A stretch of 64,000 nucleotides of DNA from Variovorax sp. JS1663 (GTDB lineage Bacteria > Pseudomonadota > Gammaproteobacteria > Burkholderiales > Burkholderiaceae_C), in NCBI RefSeq assembly GCF_002157355.1, contig NZ_LYMK01000028.1, forward strand, positions 1-64,000, written 5' to 3'. The notes under the pieces were generated by a model. It was not told where the DNA came from. It ran no database searches and worked only from the letters and a program-made list of their open reading frames with translations. A program made the translations under genes and the position numbers. Shown here one piece after another: positions 20,139 to 29,419 of the stretch (its first letter is position 1; each line of letters starts with the position of its first letter).

Positions 20139-21412
20139 AAAAAGAAATCGCCGTCATCGGCGCAGGCTGGGCCGGCCTGGCCTGTGCGATCGAAGCCCGG
20201 CGCGCAGGCCACGCGGTGAGGGTGTTCGAGGCCGCGCGCACCCTCGGCGGCCGCGCCCGTGCCCTGCCTGCGCGCCTGCCCGACGGCGCGCCCGTCCTGC
20301 TCGACAACGGCCAGCACATCCTGATCGGCGCCTACAGCGCCACGCTGGGCCTGATGCGCGAGCTGGGCATCGACCCGGACGCGGTGCTGCACCGGATGCC
20401 GCTGCAGCTGCGCTTCGCCGACGGCGGCGGCCTCCAGGTGCCGGCGGGCTGGCCGCCGCCGCTGGACCTGCTGGCCGGCATCCTCGGCGCGCGCGGCTGG
20501 TCGCTGCGCGACAAGGCCGCGCTGGTGGCCATCGCGCTGCGCTGGCGCGCCACGGGCTTCCGCTGCGACCCGCAGGCCTCGGTCGAGCGGCTCTGCGCCG
20601 CCCTGACGCCGCGCGTGCGGCGCGAGCTCGTCGAGCCGCTGTGCGTCTCGGCCCTCAACACGCCGGTAGCCCGTGCCAGCGGTCAGGTCTTCCTGCGCGT
20701 GCTGCACGACGCCCTCTTCACCGAACGCGGCGGCGCCGATCTGTTGCTGCCACGCGTGGACCTGGGTGCCCTGCTGCCCGACGCGGCGGGCCGCTGGCTC
20801 GCGCAGCACGGCGCGCAGGTGGCGATGGGCGTGCGAGTGCAGGCGCTGTCGCGCAGTGCCGCGGGCTGGCTGGTCGATGGCCAGCGCTTCGACCGCGTGG
20901 TCCTCGCGTGCCCGCCCTGGGAAGCCGCGCGCCTGGCCGCCGCGGCCGGGCTGCTCGAGACCACGGGCTGGGCCCAGCTCGCGCAGGCGCTGCAGCACGA
21001 GGCCATCGCCACCGTCTACACCACCGGCGGCACGGCGCTGCCGGCCCCGCTGCTGGCGATGCGGACGTCGGCCGCCGCGCCAGCCCAGTTCGTCTTCGAC
21101 CGCGGCCAGCTCGGCGGCCCGGCCGGCCTGCTGGCCTTCGTGGTCAGCGCCAGCAGCGAGGAACGCGGGACGCTGGAGCAGCAGGTGCTGGCGCAGGCGC
21201 GCGAGCAGCTGGGCCAGGCCGGTCTCGCGCCACTGCTGACGGTGGTGGAGAAGCGTGCCACCTTCGCCTGCACGCCGGGTCTGGAGCGCCCGGCGGCGCG
21301 CATCGCCCCGGGGCTCCTCGCATGCGGCGACTACGTGGAGGGCCCGTACCCCGCCACGATCGAAGGTGCCTTGCGCAGCGGCAAGGCCGCGGGCAGCCTC
21401 GGCCCGGCTTAG
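20135..21412 (+). CDS. hpnE: Hydroxysqualene dehydroxylase HpnE
   Basis: FAD-dependent amine-oxidase-like enzyme that reduces hydroxysqualene to squalene. It has 425 residues with the N-terminal dinucleotide-binding motif VIGAGWAGLACAIEARRAGH, FEAARTLGGRARA, DNGQHILIGAY and the C-terminal LLACGDYVEGPYPATIEGALRSG that closes the FAD site. It starts at GTG 20135 overlapping the hpnD stop. No squalene-hopene cyclase gene follows; the next gene is convergent. Confidence 0.92.
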   Translation: MKKEIAVIGAGWAGLACAIEARRAGHAVRVFEAARTLGGRARALPARLPDGAPVLLDNGQHILIGAYSATLGLMRELGIDPDAVLHRMPLQLRFADGGGLQVPAGWPPPLDLLAGILGARGWSLRDKAALVAIALRWRATGFRCDPQASVERLCAALTPRVRRELVEPLCVSALNTPVARASGQVFLRVLHDALFTERGGADLLLPRVDLGALLPDAAGRWLAQHGAQVAMGVRVQALSRSAAGWLVDGQRFDRVVLACPPWEAARLAAAAGLLETTGWAQLAQALQHEAIATVYTTGGTALPAPLLAMRTSAAAPAQFVFDRGQLGGPAGLLAFVVSASSEERGTLEQQVLAQAREQLGQAGLAPLLTVVEKRATFACTPGLERPAARIAPGLLACGDYVEGPYPATIEGALRSGKAAGSLGPA

Positions 21413-21425
21413 GCGGCCTGCGGCG

Positions 21426-22151
21426 TCAGCCGGCCTCCAGCGCGATGCACAACGCCTGCAGGTTCGGCACGATCAGCTGCGGCCGCGCGCCGTGCTCCCA
21501 GGGCCGTTCGTCGCGCACCAGCCAGGCCGCCTGCATGCCAGCGTCGAGCGCACCCACCACGTCCAGCGCCGCGTCGTCGCCCACGTGGAGCACGTCTTTG
21601 GGCAGCAGGCCGACCGAGGCCGCGGCGGCGCGGAAGATGGCCGGGTGCGGCTTGCCGCTGCCGAACTCGCGCGCGCTGAAGGCCGCGCGGAACCAACGCC
21701 CCACGCCGGTGTGTTCCACGCTGGCATTGCCGTTGGAGACGGCCACCAGCGGATAGCGTTCGCTCAGCCATTTGAGCGCCGGCAGCGCGTCGTCGTAGAG
21801 CGTGACCCGCTGGCGCTCGGCGAAGAAGACCTCGAAGGCCGGATCGGCCAGCGCCGGGTCCTCGCCCGCGCGCCGCAGCGCGGTGCGGATGGACTCGCGG
21901 CGCAGCGCGCTCAGGTCGTGCGCGAGGTCGGAGCGTTCCTTGGCCGTGGCTTCGCGCAGCTCGCGCAGCACGCCGGGGCTGATCAGCAGGTCTGCGGTCT
22001 TCGGTGCCTCGCGCACCAGCCACTCGTGCAGCACGCGCTCGGCGCGCTCGATGGTGGGCCAGATGGGCCAGAGGGTGTCGTCGAGGTCAAGCGAGATCGC
22101 GGCGATGCGCTTCACGTCGAGCGCCGGGGTGTCGGGGGTCGCGGGGGCCAT
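21426..22151 (-). CDS. HAD-superfamily hydrolase
   Basis: About 241 residues. HAD motif I is LDLDDTLWPI, motif II VAVSNGNAS, motif III GKPHPAIF and motif IV HVGDDAALDV, so the phosphatase site is complete. It is a cytoplasmic subfamily IA phosphatase, possibly on nucleotides or sugar phosphates; the substrate cannot be assigned. With ATG 22151 only 15 bp separate it from the divergent hemH start; a GTG at 22115 is an alternative that removes 12 N-terminal residues. Confidence 0.87.
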   Translation of the reverse strand: MAPATPDTPALDVKRIAAISLDLDDTLWPIWPTIERAERVLHEWLVREAPKTADLLISPGVLRELREATAKERSDLAHDLSALRRESIRTALRRAGEDPALADPAFEVFFAERQRVTLYDDALPALKWLSERYPLVAVSNGNASVEHTGVGRWFRAAFSAREFGSGKPHPAIFRAAAASVGLLPKDVLHVGDDAALDVVGALDAGMQAAWLVRDERPWEHGARPQLIVPNLQALCIALEAG

Positions 22152-22166
22152 GGCCGAGAATAGCGC

Positions 22167-23216
22167 ATGCCTTCTGTTTCCCCCGCTCCTGCCGCCGCGA
22201 ACGACCGGGAGCGCGTTGCCGTGCTGTGGTGCAACCTCGGCACCCCCGACGAACCGACCGCCGCCGCCGTGCGGCCCTATCTCGCGGAGTTCCTCGGCGA
22301 CGCGCGCGTGGTCGAGATCCCCAAGGCCGTGTGGGCGCCGATCCTGTACGGCATCATCCTGCGCACGCGGCCGGCGAAGTCGGCCGCGAAGTACGCCAGC
22401 ATCTGGACGCCCGACGGTTCTCCCCTCAAGGTCTGGACGCAGAAGCAGGCAAAGCTGCTGGCCGGCTGGCTGGGCGAGCGCGGCCACCGCGTGACCGTGC
22501 GCGAGGCGATGCGCTACGGCCAACCCGCGATCGCAGCGCAGCTCGATGCGCTGCAGGCCGAAGGCGCGACCCGCATCCTGGTGCTGCAGGCCTACCCGCA
22601 GTACTCGGGCACCACCACCGCCAGCGTGATCGATGCGGTCAATGCCTGGAGCGCGCGGCAGCGCCGCGTGCCGGAATTCCGCTTCGTCAACGACTACCAC
22701 GACGACCTGCTTTACATCGAGGCGCTGGCCCGCAGCGTCGAGGCCCACTGGAAACGCGAGGGCAGGCCCGATCGGCTGCTGCTGAGCTTCCACGGCATTC
22801 CCGAGCGCAACATCCGACTGGGCGATCCGTACCAGGCGCAATGCCTGTCGACCGCACGCCTGCTGGCCGCGCGGCTGGGACTGGAGGACGCGCAGTACCA
22901 GGTGAGCTTCCAGTCCCGCTTCGGCCGCGCGAAATGGCTCGAGCCCTACACCGAGCCCACGCTGCGCGCGCTGGGCAGGGCCGGCCTGGCACGCGTGGAC
23001 GTGCTGTGCCCGGGCTTTCCGGCGGATTGCCTGGAGACGCTGGAGGAGATCGCGATGGAAGGCCGCGATGCCTTCCTCCAGTCCGGCGGCAAGGAATTCC
23101 GCTACATCCCCTGCCTCAACGACAGCCCGGCCTGGATCGACGCCCTGTGCGCGCTGGCCGAACGCCACCTGTCGGGCTGGCCCACGCGCGACGAGGCTCA
23201 GAACCGCCCGAGGTAG
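22167..23216 (+). CDS. hemH: Ferrochelatase
   Basis: Inserts Fe2+ into protoporphyrin IX, the last step of heme synthesis, at the cytoplasmic membrane face. The 349 residues show [28 protein letters not shown], the catalytic His in [28 protein letters not shown] and the acidic metal-binding motif [14 protein letters not shown]. The N-terminus [15 protein letters not shown] is a disordered extension. Promoter elements must overlap the start of the HAD gene because the intergenic gap is 15 bp. Confidence 0.96.
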   Translation: MPSVSPAPAAANDRERVAVLWCNLGTPDEPTAAAVRPYLAEFLGDARVVEIPKAVWAPILYGIILRTRPAKSAAKYASIWTPDGSPLKVWTQKQAKLLAGWLGERGHRVTVREAMRYGQPAIAAQLDALQAEGATRILVLQAYPQYSGTTTASVIDAVNAWSARQRRVPEFRFVNDYHDDLLYIEALARSVEAHWKREGRPDRLLLSFHGIPERNIRLGDPYQAQCLSTARLLAARLGLEDAQYQVSFQSRFGRAKWLEPYTEPTLRALGRAGLARVDVLCPGFPADCLETLEEIAMEGRDAFLQSGGKEFRYIPCLNDSPAWIDALCALAERHLSGWPTRDEAQNRPR

Positions 23217-23704
23217 TCCAGCTTGCCCACCGGCACGCCGCGGTGCCGCAGCACGTCGTAGGCGGTGGTCACGTGGAAGAAGAAGTTGGGCAGCGCGAAC
23301 TGAAGCAGGTAGCGCTCGGCGGTGAACTCGATCTGGGTGTCGCGCACCTTGAGCATGACAGGACGATGCTCGGCGCCATCGACCTGCGCGCGATCGATCG
23401 TCTTCAGGAAGTCCACCGTCTTCGCGATGCGCGCATGCAGCTCCTCGTAGCGCGCCTCGTTGTCCTCGAAGCTGGGTGCCGTGATGCCGGCCACGCGTGC
23501 CGCGCCCAGCTTGGAGGCGTCGCTGGCGCGCTGCACCTGGCCCGCGAGCGTGAGCATGTCGGGCGCGAGCCGCGCCTGGACCAGTTCGGCCGGGTCGAGG
23601 CCGGTCGCCTCGGCATGGACCAGGCCCTTGTCGAGCACATGGGAAAGCTGGCCCAGTCCGCGCAGGAACACGGGGACCGAGATGTCGTAGAAGGAAAGCG
23701 CCAT
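23198..23704 (-). CDS. DUF1993 family protein
   Basis: 168 residues. [48 protein letters not shown] and [26 protein letters not shown] are typical of DUF1993, a small helical family probably related to DinB-like four-helix folds. Function unknown. It overlaps the hemH 3' end by 19 bp in convergent orientation. Confidence 0.85.
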   Translation of the reverse strand: MALSFYDISVPVFLRGLGQLSHVLDKGLVHAEATGLDPAELVQARLAPDMLTLAGQVQRASDASKLGAARVAGITAPSFEDNEARYEELHARIAKTVDFLKTIDRAQVDGAEHRPVMLKVRDTQIEFTAERYLLQFALPNFFFHVTTAYDVLRHRGVPVGKLDYLGRF

Positions 23705-23754
23705 GAAGAATGTCTCCGGGTTGATCCGGCGACGGATTGTGGCGGGCTCTGCGG

Positions 23755-24630
23755 CTACGTGCCGGCGGCGCGCACAAAGGCCTCGATCGGCGCCAGGTGC
23801 GCCGGCACGTTCAGCGCCGGCGCATGGCCGCAGCCCGGCACCTCGATGATCTGCAGCCGCCCGGCCGCGCCGGGGCCGCGCCCGCGCATCTCGGCGAGGG
23901 TCTCGGGCAGCACCAGGTCGGAGTTCACGCCGCGCAGGCACAGGAGCGGCACCTCGATGGCGTCGTAGTGCGGCCACAGCACATAGTCTTCCGGATGCAC
24001 GATGAACTGGCGCACCATGGCCGGGTCGTAGTGCGGCGTCACGCGCCCGTCGGGCAGGCGCCGGGTGGAGGTCTCGGTCAGCCGCCGCCATTGCGCGTCG
24101 CTGAGCCAGCCGTAGGGTTGGTAGACGGTGCGGAAAAATGCCTCCAGCTCCACCACGGTGTCGAAGGCCGGCGGGCTGCCGGCATAGGAACGGATGCGCT
24201 CTACCGCCGCATCCGCGATGCGCGGCGCGTTGTCGTTGAGCACCAGGCTGGCGATGCGCGCCTTCATGCGCGGTTCCACCAGGCCGCCCGCGCAGACCAT
24301 GCCGATGGCGCCGCCCATGGAAGTGCCCACCCAGTGCACGCGCTCGAGCCCGAGCGCATCGCACAGGCCGGCCGCAAGGCGCGCGTAGAAGCTCAACTGG
24401 TATTCCTCGTCCGGCACCGGGCTCCACTGGCTCAGGCCGCGGCCGAGGGTGTCGGGGCAGATCACACGAAAGCCGCGTTCGGCGAAATGCGCCGCCAGTT
24501 CGTCCATGTCGCGGCAGGTGCGCGCCAGGCCATGCCAGGCGATGACCACGGGGCTGCCAGGCTCGCCCCAGTCCATCCAGTGGATCTCGCGGCCGGCGAT
24601 CTGCAGATAGTTCGAGGTCGGTGCGTTCAT
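23755..24630 (-). CDS. Alpha/beta hydrolase coupled to the liv operon
   Basis: 291 residues with an alpha/beta fold: oxyanion region WHGLARTCRDMDEL, CPDTLGRGLSQWS, nucleophile elbow VGTSMGGAIGM (Ser), Asp in LRGVNSDLVLPET and His in GCGHAPALN. The triad is complete; the natural substrate is unknown. Its ATG (24630) overlaps the livM-type permease stop by 4 bp (ATGA), so it is translated as the last cistron of the branched-chain amino-acid transport operon, and may act on an ester or lactone related to the transported substrate. Confidence 0.88.
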   Translation of the reverse strand: MNAPTSNYLQIAGREIHWMDWGEPGSPVVIAWHGLARTCRDMDELAAHFAERGFRVICPDTLGRGLSQWSPVPDEEYQLSFYARLAAGLCDALGLERVHWVGTSMGGAIGMVCAGGLVEPRMKARIASLVLNDNAPRIADAAVERIRSYAGSPPAFDTVVELEAFFRTVYQPYGWLSDAQWRRLTETSTRRLPDGRVTPHYDPAMVRQFIVHPEDYVLWPHYDAIEVPLLCLRGVNSDLVLPETLAEMRGRGPGAAGRLQIIEVPGCGHAPALNVPAHLAPIEAFVRAAGT

Positions 24631-25691
24631 CTTTGAGCCCTCGCGCGCAAACGGCCGACGATGCCGGTCGGGAAGTAGTAGACGGAGAGCACGAACAGCA
24701 GCCCCAGCCACAGCAGCCAGCGATCCGGCGACAGCAGCGCCGCCAGCATTGGCACGCCGCTCACGGCCTCGTTGCCCAGGCGCAGCAGGTCCTGCAGGTA
24801 GCTCTGTGCCACCACGAAGAGCGCGGCGCCGATGGCGGCGCCGTAGATGGTGCCCATGCCGCCGATCACCACGATCAGCAGCACGTCGATCATGATCTCG
24901 AAGGACAGCGAGGTGTCCGGGCCGTTGTAGCGCAGCCAGATCGCCAGCATCGCACCCGCCAGCGTCGCGAACAGCGCCGACAGCACCGAGGCCGTGGTGC
25001 GGTAGACCACCACCCGGTAGCCGATGGCCTCGGCGCGGAACTCGTTCTCGCGGATGGCCTGCAGCACGCGGCCGAAGGGCGAGTTGACGATGCGCAGCAG
25101 CGCCAGCACCAGCAACACCGCGGCCACGAAGAGGAGGTAGTAGCACAGCAGCCGGCCGTCGAGCGAAACGCCGAGGAAAGGCTCCTCCGCGAACTCGAAG
25201 CTCGGCGAGATCAGCTCCGGCAGCTTGAAGGTCAGCCCGTCCTCGCCGCCGGTGAAGTCCGAGAGCTGCGAGGCCAGCGTCTGGAAGGCCGCCGCCACGG
25301 CCAGCGTGATCATCGCGAAGAAGATCGCGCGCACCCGCAGCGAGAACAGCCCGATGGCCAGCGACAGCAGCAGCGAGACCACGAGCGCCGCGCCCAGGCC
25401 CAGCAGCACCGCGCCCCAGCCCGGCCCCAGCCGCGTCGCCGAGATCGCGATGCCGTAGGCGCCGATGCCGAAGAACATGGTGTGGGCGAAGCTCACGATG
25501 CCGGTGTAGCCCAGCAGCAGGTCGAAGCTCGCGACCAGCACGATGAACACCAGCACCTTGGCCGCCACGCTCAGTGCCTTGACGCCCGGGAAGATGAAGG
25601 GCGCGAAGGCCAGCGCGACGAGCAGGCCGACCAGCAGCACCGCCAGCACGCGGCTGCGCGGCAGGTCGTTGGACAGGAGTCGTTTCAGCAT
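24627..25691 (-). CDS. livM: Branched-chain amino-acid ABC permease (LivM type)
   Basis: 354 residues, about ten membrane segments. GYTGIVSFAHTMFFGIGAYG and GGMGTIYGAAIGAALFVV are conserved LivM motifs, and the cytoplasmic coupling region RVLQAIRENEFRAEAIGY (EAA-like loop) contacts the ATPases. Forms the membrane pore with the LivH homologue. It starts 10 bp after the livH stop. The actual ligand (Leu/Ile/Val or an aromatic or dicarboxylic compound) cannot be told from sequence. Confidence 0.93.
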   Translation of the reverse strand: MLKRLLSNDLPRSRVLAVLLVGLLVALAFAPFIFPGVKALSVAAKVLVFIVLVASFDLLLGYTGIVSFAHTMFFGIGAYGIAISATRLGPGWGAVLLGLGAALVVSLLLSLAIGLFSLRVRAIFFAMITLAVAAAFQTLASQLSDFTGGEDGLTFKLPELISPSFEFAEEPFLGVSLDGRLLCYYLLFVAAVLLVLALLRIVNSPFGRVLQAIRENEFRAEAIGYRVVVYRTTASVLSALFATLAGAMLAIWLRYNGPDTSLSFEIMIDVLLIVVIGGMGTIYGAAIGAALFVVAQSYLQDLLRLGNEAVSGVPMLAALLSPDRWLLWLGLLFVLSVYYFPTGIVGRLRARAQR

Positions 25692-25701
25692 GCGCCCTCC
25701 C

Positions 25702-26685
25702 TCACCGGCTGCCCGCCACGGGGTACACGCCCTGCGGACGCCACAGCAGCACCGCCACCATCAGCGCGATGCTGGCGAACTGCGTGGCCACCGGCAGCAG
25801 GAAGCCGGTGTAGTTGGTCATCAGCCCGACCAGCAGCGCGCCGATCAGCGCACCGGTGGTGGAGCCCAGGCCGCCGATGATGATCACGATGAAGATCAGC
25901 ACGTTGACCTGCGCGCCCATCTGCGGGATCAGGTTCTGCTGGAACAGGCCCCACATCACGCCGCCCAGGCCCGCGAGCGCACTGCCGACCACGAACACGC
26001 CGACGAAGAGCTGCCCGATGCGGTAGCCCAGCGACTCGACCATCTCGCGGTCCTGCACGCCGGCGCGAATCAGCAGGCCGATCTTGGTGCGGCCCAGGGT
26101 CCAGGCCAGCAGGCCGAAGACGAAGAGGCCCACCGCCACCGCCAGCAGGCGGTACTTGCTGATCGCCGCATCCCCCACCAGCAGCGAGCCGCGCAGGCCC
26201 TCGGGCAGCGGCAGCGGCAGCTGGCCGGGGCCCCAGATGACCTTGATCAGCTCCTCGCCGATGATCATCCCGCCCATGGTGATGAGGATCTGCTTCAGGT
26301 GCTGGCCGTACACCGGCCGCACGATGAAGCGCTCGAAGGCCAGCCCGATCGCGCCGGCCACGAGCATCGCCACCAGCATGGCCGGGAACACGGCCACCAG
26401 GTTGTGCCAGATGGACTGCGAGCCGGTCCAGTCGCCCATCATGCCCAGCACCGTGCTGGCGACGAAGGCGCCCAGCGCGATGAAGACGCCGTGGCCGAAG
26501 TTGAGCACGTCCATCAGGCCGAAGACCAGTGTCAGGCCGGAGGCGATGATGAAGATGATCATGCCCATGGCCAGCCCGGCCACGGTGAGCGTGAGCCAGG
26601 TGGAGAAGGAGCCGGTCAGCGGCAGCGCCACTAGCGCCAGTACCGGCACCAGCAGCAGCGGCTTCCAGTCGAAGTCGTTTTTCAT
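25702..26685 (-). CDS. livH: Branched-chain amino-acid ABC permease (LivH type)
   Basis: 327 residues with eight or nine membrane segments. GLTLVFGLMDVLNFGHGVFIALGA is the LivH signature, GVQDREMVESLGY the EAA-like loop and GGLGSTTGALIGALLVG the C-terminal conserved stretch. The ATG overlaps the upstream ATPase stop by 4 bp. Partner of the livM product downstream. Confidence 0.94.
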   Translation of the reverse strand: MKNDFDWKPLLLVPVLALVALPLTGSFSTWLTLTVAGLAMGMIIFIIASGLTLVFGLMDVLNFGHGVFIALGAFVASTVLGMMGDWTGSQSIWHNLVAVFPAMLVAMLVAGAIGLAFERFIVRPVYGQHLKQILITMGGMIIGEELIKVIWGPGQLPLPLPEGLRGSLLVGDAAISKYRLLAVAVGLFVFGLLAWTLGRTKIGLLIRAGVQDREMVESLGYRIGQLFVGVFVVGSALAGLGGVMWGLFQQNLIPQMGAQVNVLIFIVIIIGGLGSTTGALIGALLVGLMTNYTGFLLPVATQFASIALMVAVLLWRPQGVYPVAGSR

Positions 26686-27410
26686 AAGGCCAGCCCCAGC
26701 AGCGACTGCTGCAGTTTCTCGTCCGCGGAGAACGCGGCCATGCTGCCGCTGTGCACCACGCGGCCGTTGTCCATCACCGCCACCGTGTCGCCCAGGCGCT
26801 GCGCGAAGTGGATGTTCTGCTCCACCAGCAGGATCGTCACGCCACTCTTCTTGAGCTGGTCGAAGGCGTCGATCATGTTGTTGATGATCGCGGGCGCCAG
26901 GCCCTTGCTGGGCTCGTCCACGATGAGCAGCTCGCGCGGCTCGACGATGGCGCGCGATACCGCCAGCATCTGCTTCTGCCCGCCGGAGAGCTTGCCGGCC
27001 GGGTGGTTCCAGAACTTCTCGACCGCGGGGAAGAGCCCGAAAATCCACTTCAGGCGCGTCTCGTCCATCTGCTCGGCATGCTTGGCGCCGCGTGCGGCCA
27101 GCAGCATGTTCTCCTTCACCGTGAGGTCGGAGAAGATGCCCATGTTCTCGGGCACGTAGGCAATGCCCAGTTCGGCGATCTGCGGGGTGCGCAGGGCCGT
27201 GATGTCCTTGTCGCCGAAGCGCACCCGGCCCTGCGACGCGTGCCACAGGCCCATGACGGTCCGCAGCGTGGTGGTCTTGCCCGCGCCGTTGCGGCCCAGC
27301 AGCATGGTGAGCTGGCCCCGGGGCACCGCGAGGTCCACACCGTGGAGGATGTGATAGGCCCCGATGTGGGTGTGGACGCCCTCGAGCGTCAGCAGGTTCT
27401 CGCCGCCCAT
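26682..27410 (-). CDS. livF: Branched-chain amino-acid ABC ATPase (LivF type)
   Basis: 242 residues. Walker A GRNGAGKTT, signature LSGGQKQMLAVSRAI, Walker B LLIVDEPSKGLAP and switch His in EQNIHFAQ are present. The product energises import with the livG product. The start ATG overlaps the livG stop by 1 nt, and the end overlaps livH, so the order K-G-F-H-M is tightly packed. Confidence 0.94.
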   Translation of the reverse strand: MGGENLLTLEGVHTHIGAYHILHGVDLAVPRGQLTMLLGRNGAGKTTTLRTVMGLWHASQGRVRFGDKDITALRTPQIAELGIAYVPENMGIFSDLTVKENMLLAARGAKHAEQMDETRLKWIFGLFPAVEKFWNHPAGKLSGGQKQMLAVSRAIVEPRELLIVDEPSKGLAPAIINNMIDAFDQLKKSGVTILLVEQNIHFAQRLGDTVAVMDNGRVVHSGSMAAFSADEKLQQSLLGLAL

Positions 27411-28174
27411 CAGGCTTTCTCCTTCGCGACGCCGAGGTAAGCCTCCTGGACGACCGGCGAGGCGATCACCTCGGACGGCTCGCCGTCGGCCACCAGCTGC
27501 CCGTTGTGCAGCACGATGATGCGGTCGGCCAACTCGCGCACCACGTCCATCTTGTGCTCGACCAGCAGGATGGTCTTGCTGCGGTCCTTCTTCAGCGCGC
27601 GGATCAGGTCGAGGATCACCGGCGCCTCTGCGGCGTTCATGCCGGCCGTAGGCTCGTCGAACATGAAGACCTTGGGCTCCAGCGCCATCAGGAGCGCCAC
27701 CTCCAGCTTGCGCTGGTCGCCGTGCGGCAGGCTGGCCACCGTGGCATGTTCCTTCGCCTTCAGCGCCACCTCGGCCAGGATGCGGTCGGCGCGCTCGGTC
27801 AGCGCGCGGTGATCGCTCCAGATGCTCCACAGGTTGAGGCCGCGCCGATGCGCCCCCTCGCGCGTGGCCTGCACCGCCAGGCGCACGTTCTCCAGCACCG
27901 TGAGGTTGGGAAACAGGTTGGTCAACTGGAAAGCCCGGCCCAGGCCCGCACGCGTGCGCGCGGAAGCGCTCAGGCCCGCGAGCGGCTGCCCGTCCAGCGA
28001 CACCGTGCCCGCCGTCGCCTTGAGCTGTCCGGAGATCAGGTTGAAGTAGGTGGTCTTGCCCGCGCCGTTCGGACCCACGATCGCGGTCAGCGTGCCAGGT
28101 GCGAAGCTGCAGCTGACATCGTTGACCGCGACATGGCCGCCGAAACGGACGGTGAGCCCGCGCGTTTCGAGCAT
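27410..28174 (-). CDS. livG: Branched-chain amino-acid ABC ATPase (LivG type)
   Basis: 254 residues with Walker A GPNGAGKTT, the LivG-type insertion between Walker A and signature (LTNLFPNLTVLENVRLAVQA...RGLNLW), a modified signature LPHGDQRKLEVALLMA and Walker B VFMFDEPTAGMN. The signature reads LPHGDQR rather than LSGGQ, a variant common in LivG proteins. It follows the binding-protein gene after 7 bp. Confidence 0.93.
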   Translation of the reverse strand: MLETRGLTVRFGGHVAVNDVSCSFAPGTLTAIVGPNGAGKTTYFNLISGQLKATAGTVSLDGQPLAGLSASARTRAGLGRAFQLTNLFPNLTVLENVRLAVQATREGAHRRGLNLWSIWSDHRALTERADRILAEVALKAKEHATVASLPHGDQRKLEVALLMALEPKVFMFDEPTAGMNAAEAPVILDLIRALKKDRSKTILLVEHKMDVVRELADRIIVLHNGQLVADGEPSEVIASPVVQEAYLGVAKEKA

Positions 28175-28181
28175 CGGGGGA

Positions 28182-29363
28182 TCAGCGCTTGTTCTTGATC
28201 GGGATGTCCATCTCGGACGCCTTGATCTCGTGCACCAGCTCGGGCACGCCCCAGGCGAAGGCCGGGTCGGCCTTGATCTTGAAGTGGTACATGCTCTGCA
28301 GCGCCTGGTGGTCTTCCTTGCGGAAGGTCATGGTGCCCTTGGGCGTGTCGAAGCTCATGCCTTCCATGGTGGAGATGAGCTTGTTGGTGTTGGTGTCGCC
28401 GCCCGTCTTCTTGAGCGCCGTCACCACCGCCATCGCGGCCGTAAAGCCGCCGGCGGTGAAGAAGTCCGGCGGCGTCTTGAATTCCTTGTAGTGGGCCGCG
28501 ACCAGCGCCTCGTTCACCGGGTTCTTCGGGATGCCGAAGTAGTAGTAGGTCGCGCCCTCCATGCCCGGGAACTGCTTGTAGCTGGCCATCGCCGGCAGGA
28601 TGTTGCCGCCGGTGGCGATCTCGATGCCGTAGCGCTTGAGGTCCAGGTCGGCGATCTTGAACGGGTTGCCCGCGCCAGCCCAGACGATCCAGATCACCTT
28701 GCGGCCCGGCAGGTCCTTGAGCTTGTCGATCAGGCGCTGCGCACCGGCGGTGAAGTCGGTGGTGTTCTGCGGCAGGTATTCCTCATGGACGATCTTCGCC
28801 TTCTTCACCGCGTCCTTGAAGGCCTTCACGCCATCGCGGCCGAAGGCGTAGTCCTGGGCGAGCGTGGCGATGCTGACGCCCGGCTTGTCCAGCGCGACCG
28901 CGTTGCTGATCGCGTCCTGGCTGGAGTTGCGGCCGGTGCGGAAGATGTACTTGTTCCACTTGTCGCCGGTGATGGAATCGGCCACCGCGGGCTCCACCAG
29001 CAGGATCTTCTTGTACTCCTCGGCCACCGGCAGCATGGCCAGTGCCACGCCCGACGACGTGGGGCCGACCGCGAGCGCGGCCTTGTCATCGGCATAGGCC
29101 GCGGCCAGCAGCGACTTGCCGAGGTCGGGCTTGCCCTGGTCGTCCTTCTCGATCACCACCAGCTTCTTGCCGTTGACGGCCATGGTGCCGCCGGTGGCGT
29201 AGTTCAGGCCCATCAGGAAGCCGGTCTGCGTCTGCTTGCCGTAGGCCTCCAACGGGCCGGTCTTGCTGTAGATGTGGGCGATGCGGATCTCGTTGGACTG
29301 GGCCCAGGCGGGCGCGGCCAGGGCGGCGATCGCCGCGACGGCGACGAGATGGCGACGGTGCAT
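28182..29363 (-). CDS. Branched-chain amino-acid ABC substrate-binding protein
   Basis: Periplasmic type I binding protein (peripla_BP_6 family), 393 residues. Signal peptide MHRRHLVAVAAIAALAAPAWAQ is followed by IRIAHIYSKTGPLEAYGKQ. The ATG at 29363 has AGGAG 9 nt upstream. It is the first gene of the operon and lies 23 nt downstream of the predicted sigma-54 transcription start. Ligand unknown; the family covers branched-chain amino acids, amides and aromatic acids. Confidence 0.93.
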   Translation of the reverse strand: MHRRHLVAVAAIAALAAPAWAQSNEIRIAHIYSKTGPLEAYGKQTQTGFLMGLNYATGGTMAVNGKKLVVIEKDDQGKPDLGKSLLAAAYADDKAALAVGPTSSGVALAMLPVAEEYKKILLVEPAVADSITGDKWNKYIFRTGRNSSQDAISNAVALDKPGVSIATLAQDYAFGRDGVKAFKDAVKKAKIVHEEYLPQNTTDFTAGAQRLIDKLKDLPGRKVIWIVWAGAGNPFKIADLDLKRYGIEIATGGNILPAMASYKQFPGMEGATYYYFGIPKNPVNEALVAAHYKEFKTPPDFFTAGGFTAAMAVVTALKKTGGDTNTNKLISTMEGMSFDTPKGTMTFRKEDHQALQSMYHFKIKADPAFAWGVPELVHEIKASEMDIPIKNKR

Positions 29364-29396
29364 TTCTAGGTCTCCTGTGAGTGGATGACTGAATAT

Positions 29397-29412
29397 TGCA
29401 CAGTTCGTGCCA
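29397..29412 (-). promoter_or_regulatory. Sigma-54 promoter (-24/-12) of the liv operon
   Basis: The minus strand reads TGGCACGAACTGTGCA, matching the consensus TGGCACG-N4-TTGCW with one mismatch (GTGC for TTGC). The invariant GG (29411-29410) and GC (29399-29398) are exactly 10 bp apart. The expected start is about 29386, placing the AGGAG ribosome site in a short leader. The gene for a sigma-54 activator lies directly upstream. Confidence 0.8.
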
Positions 29413-29419
29413 TCTTGGC

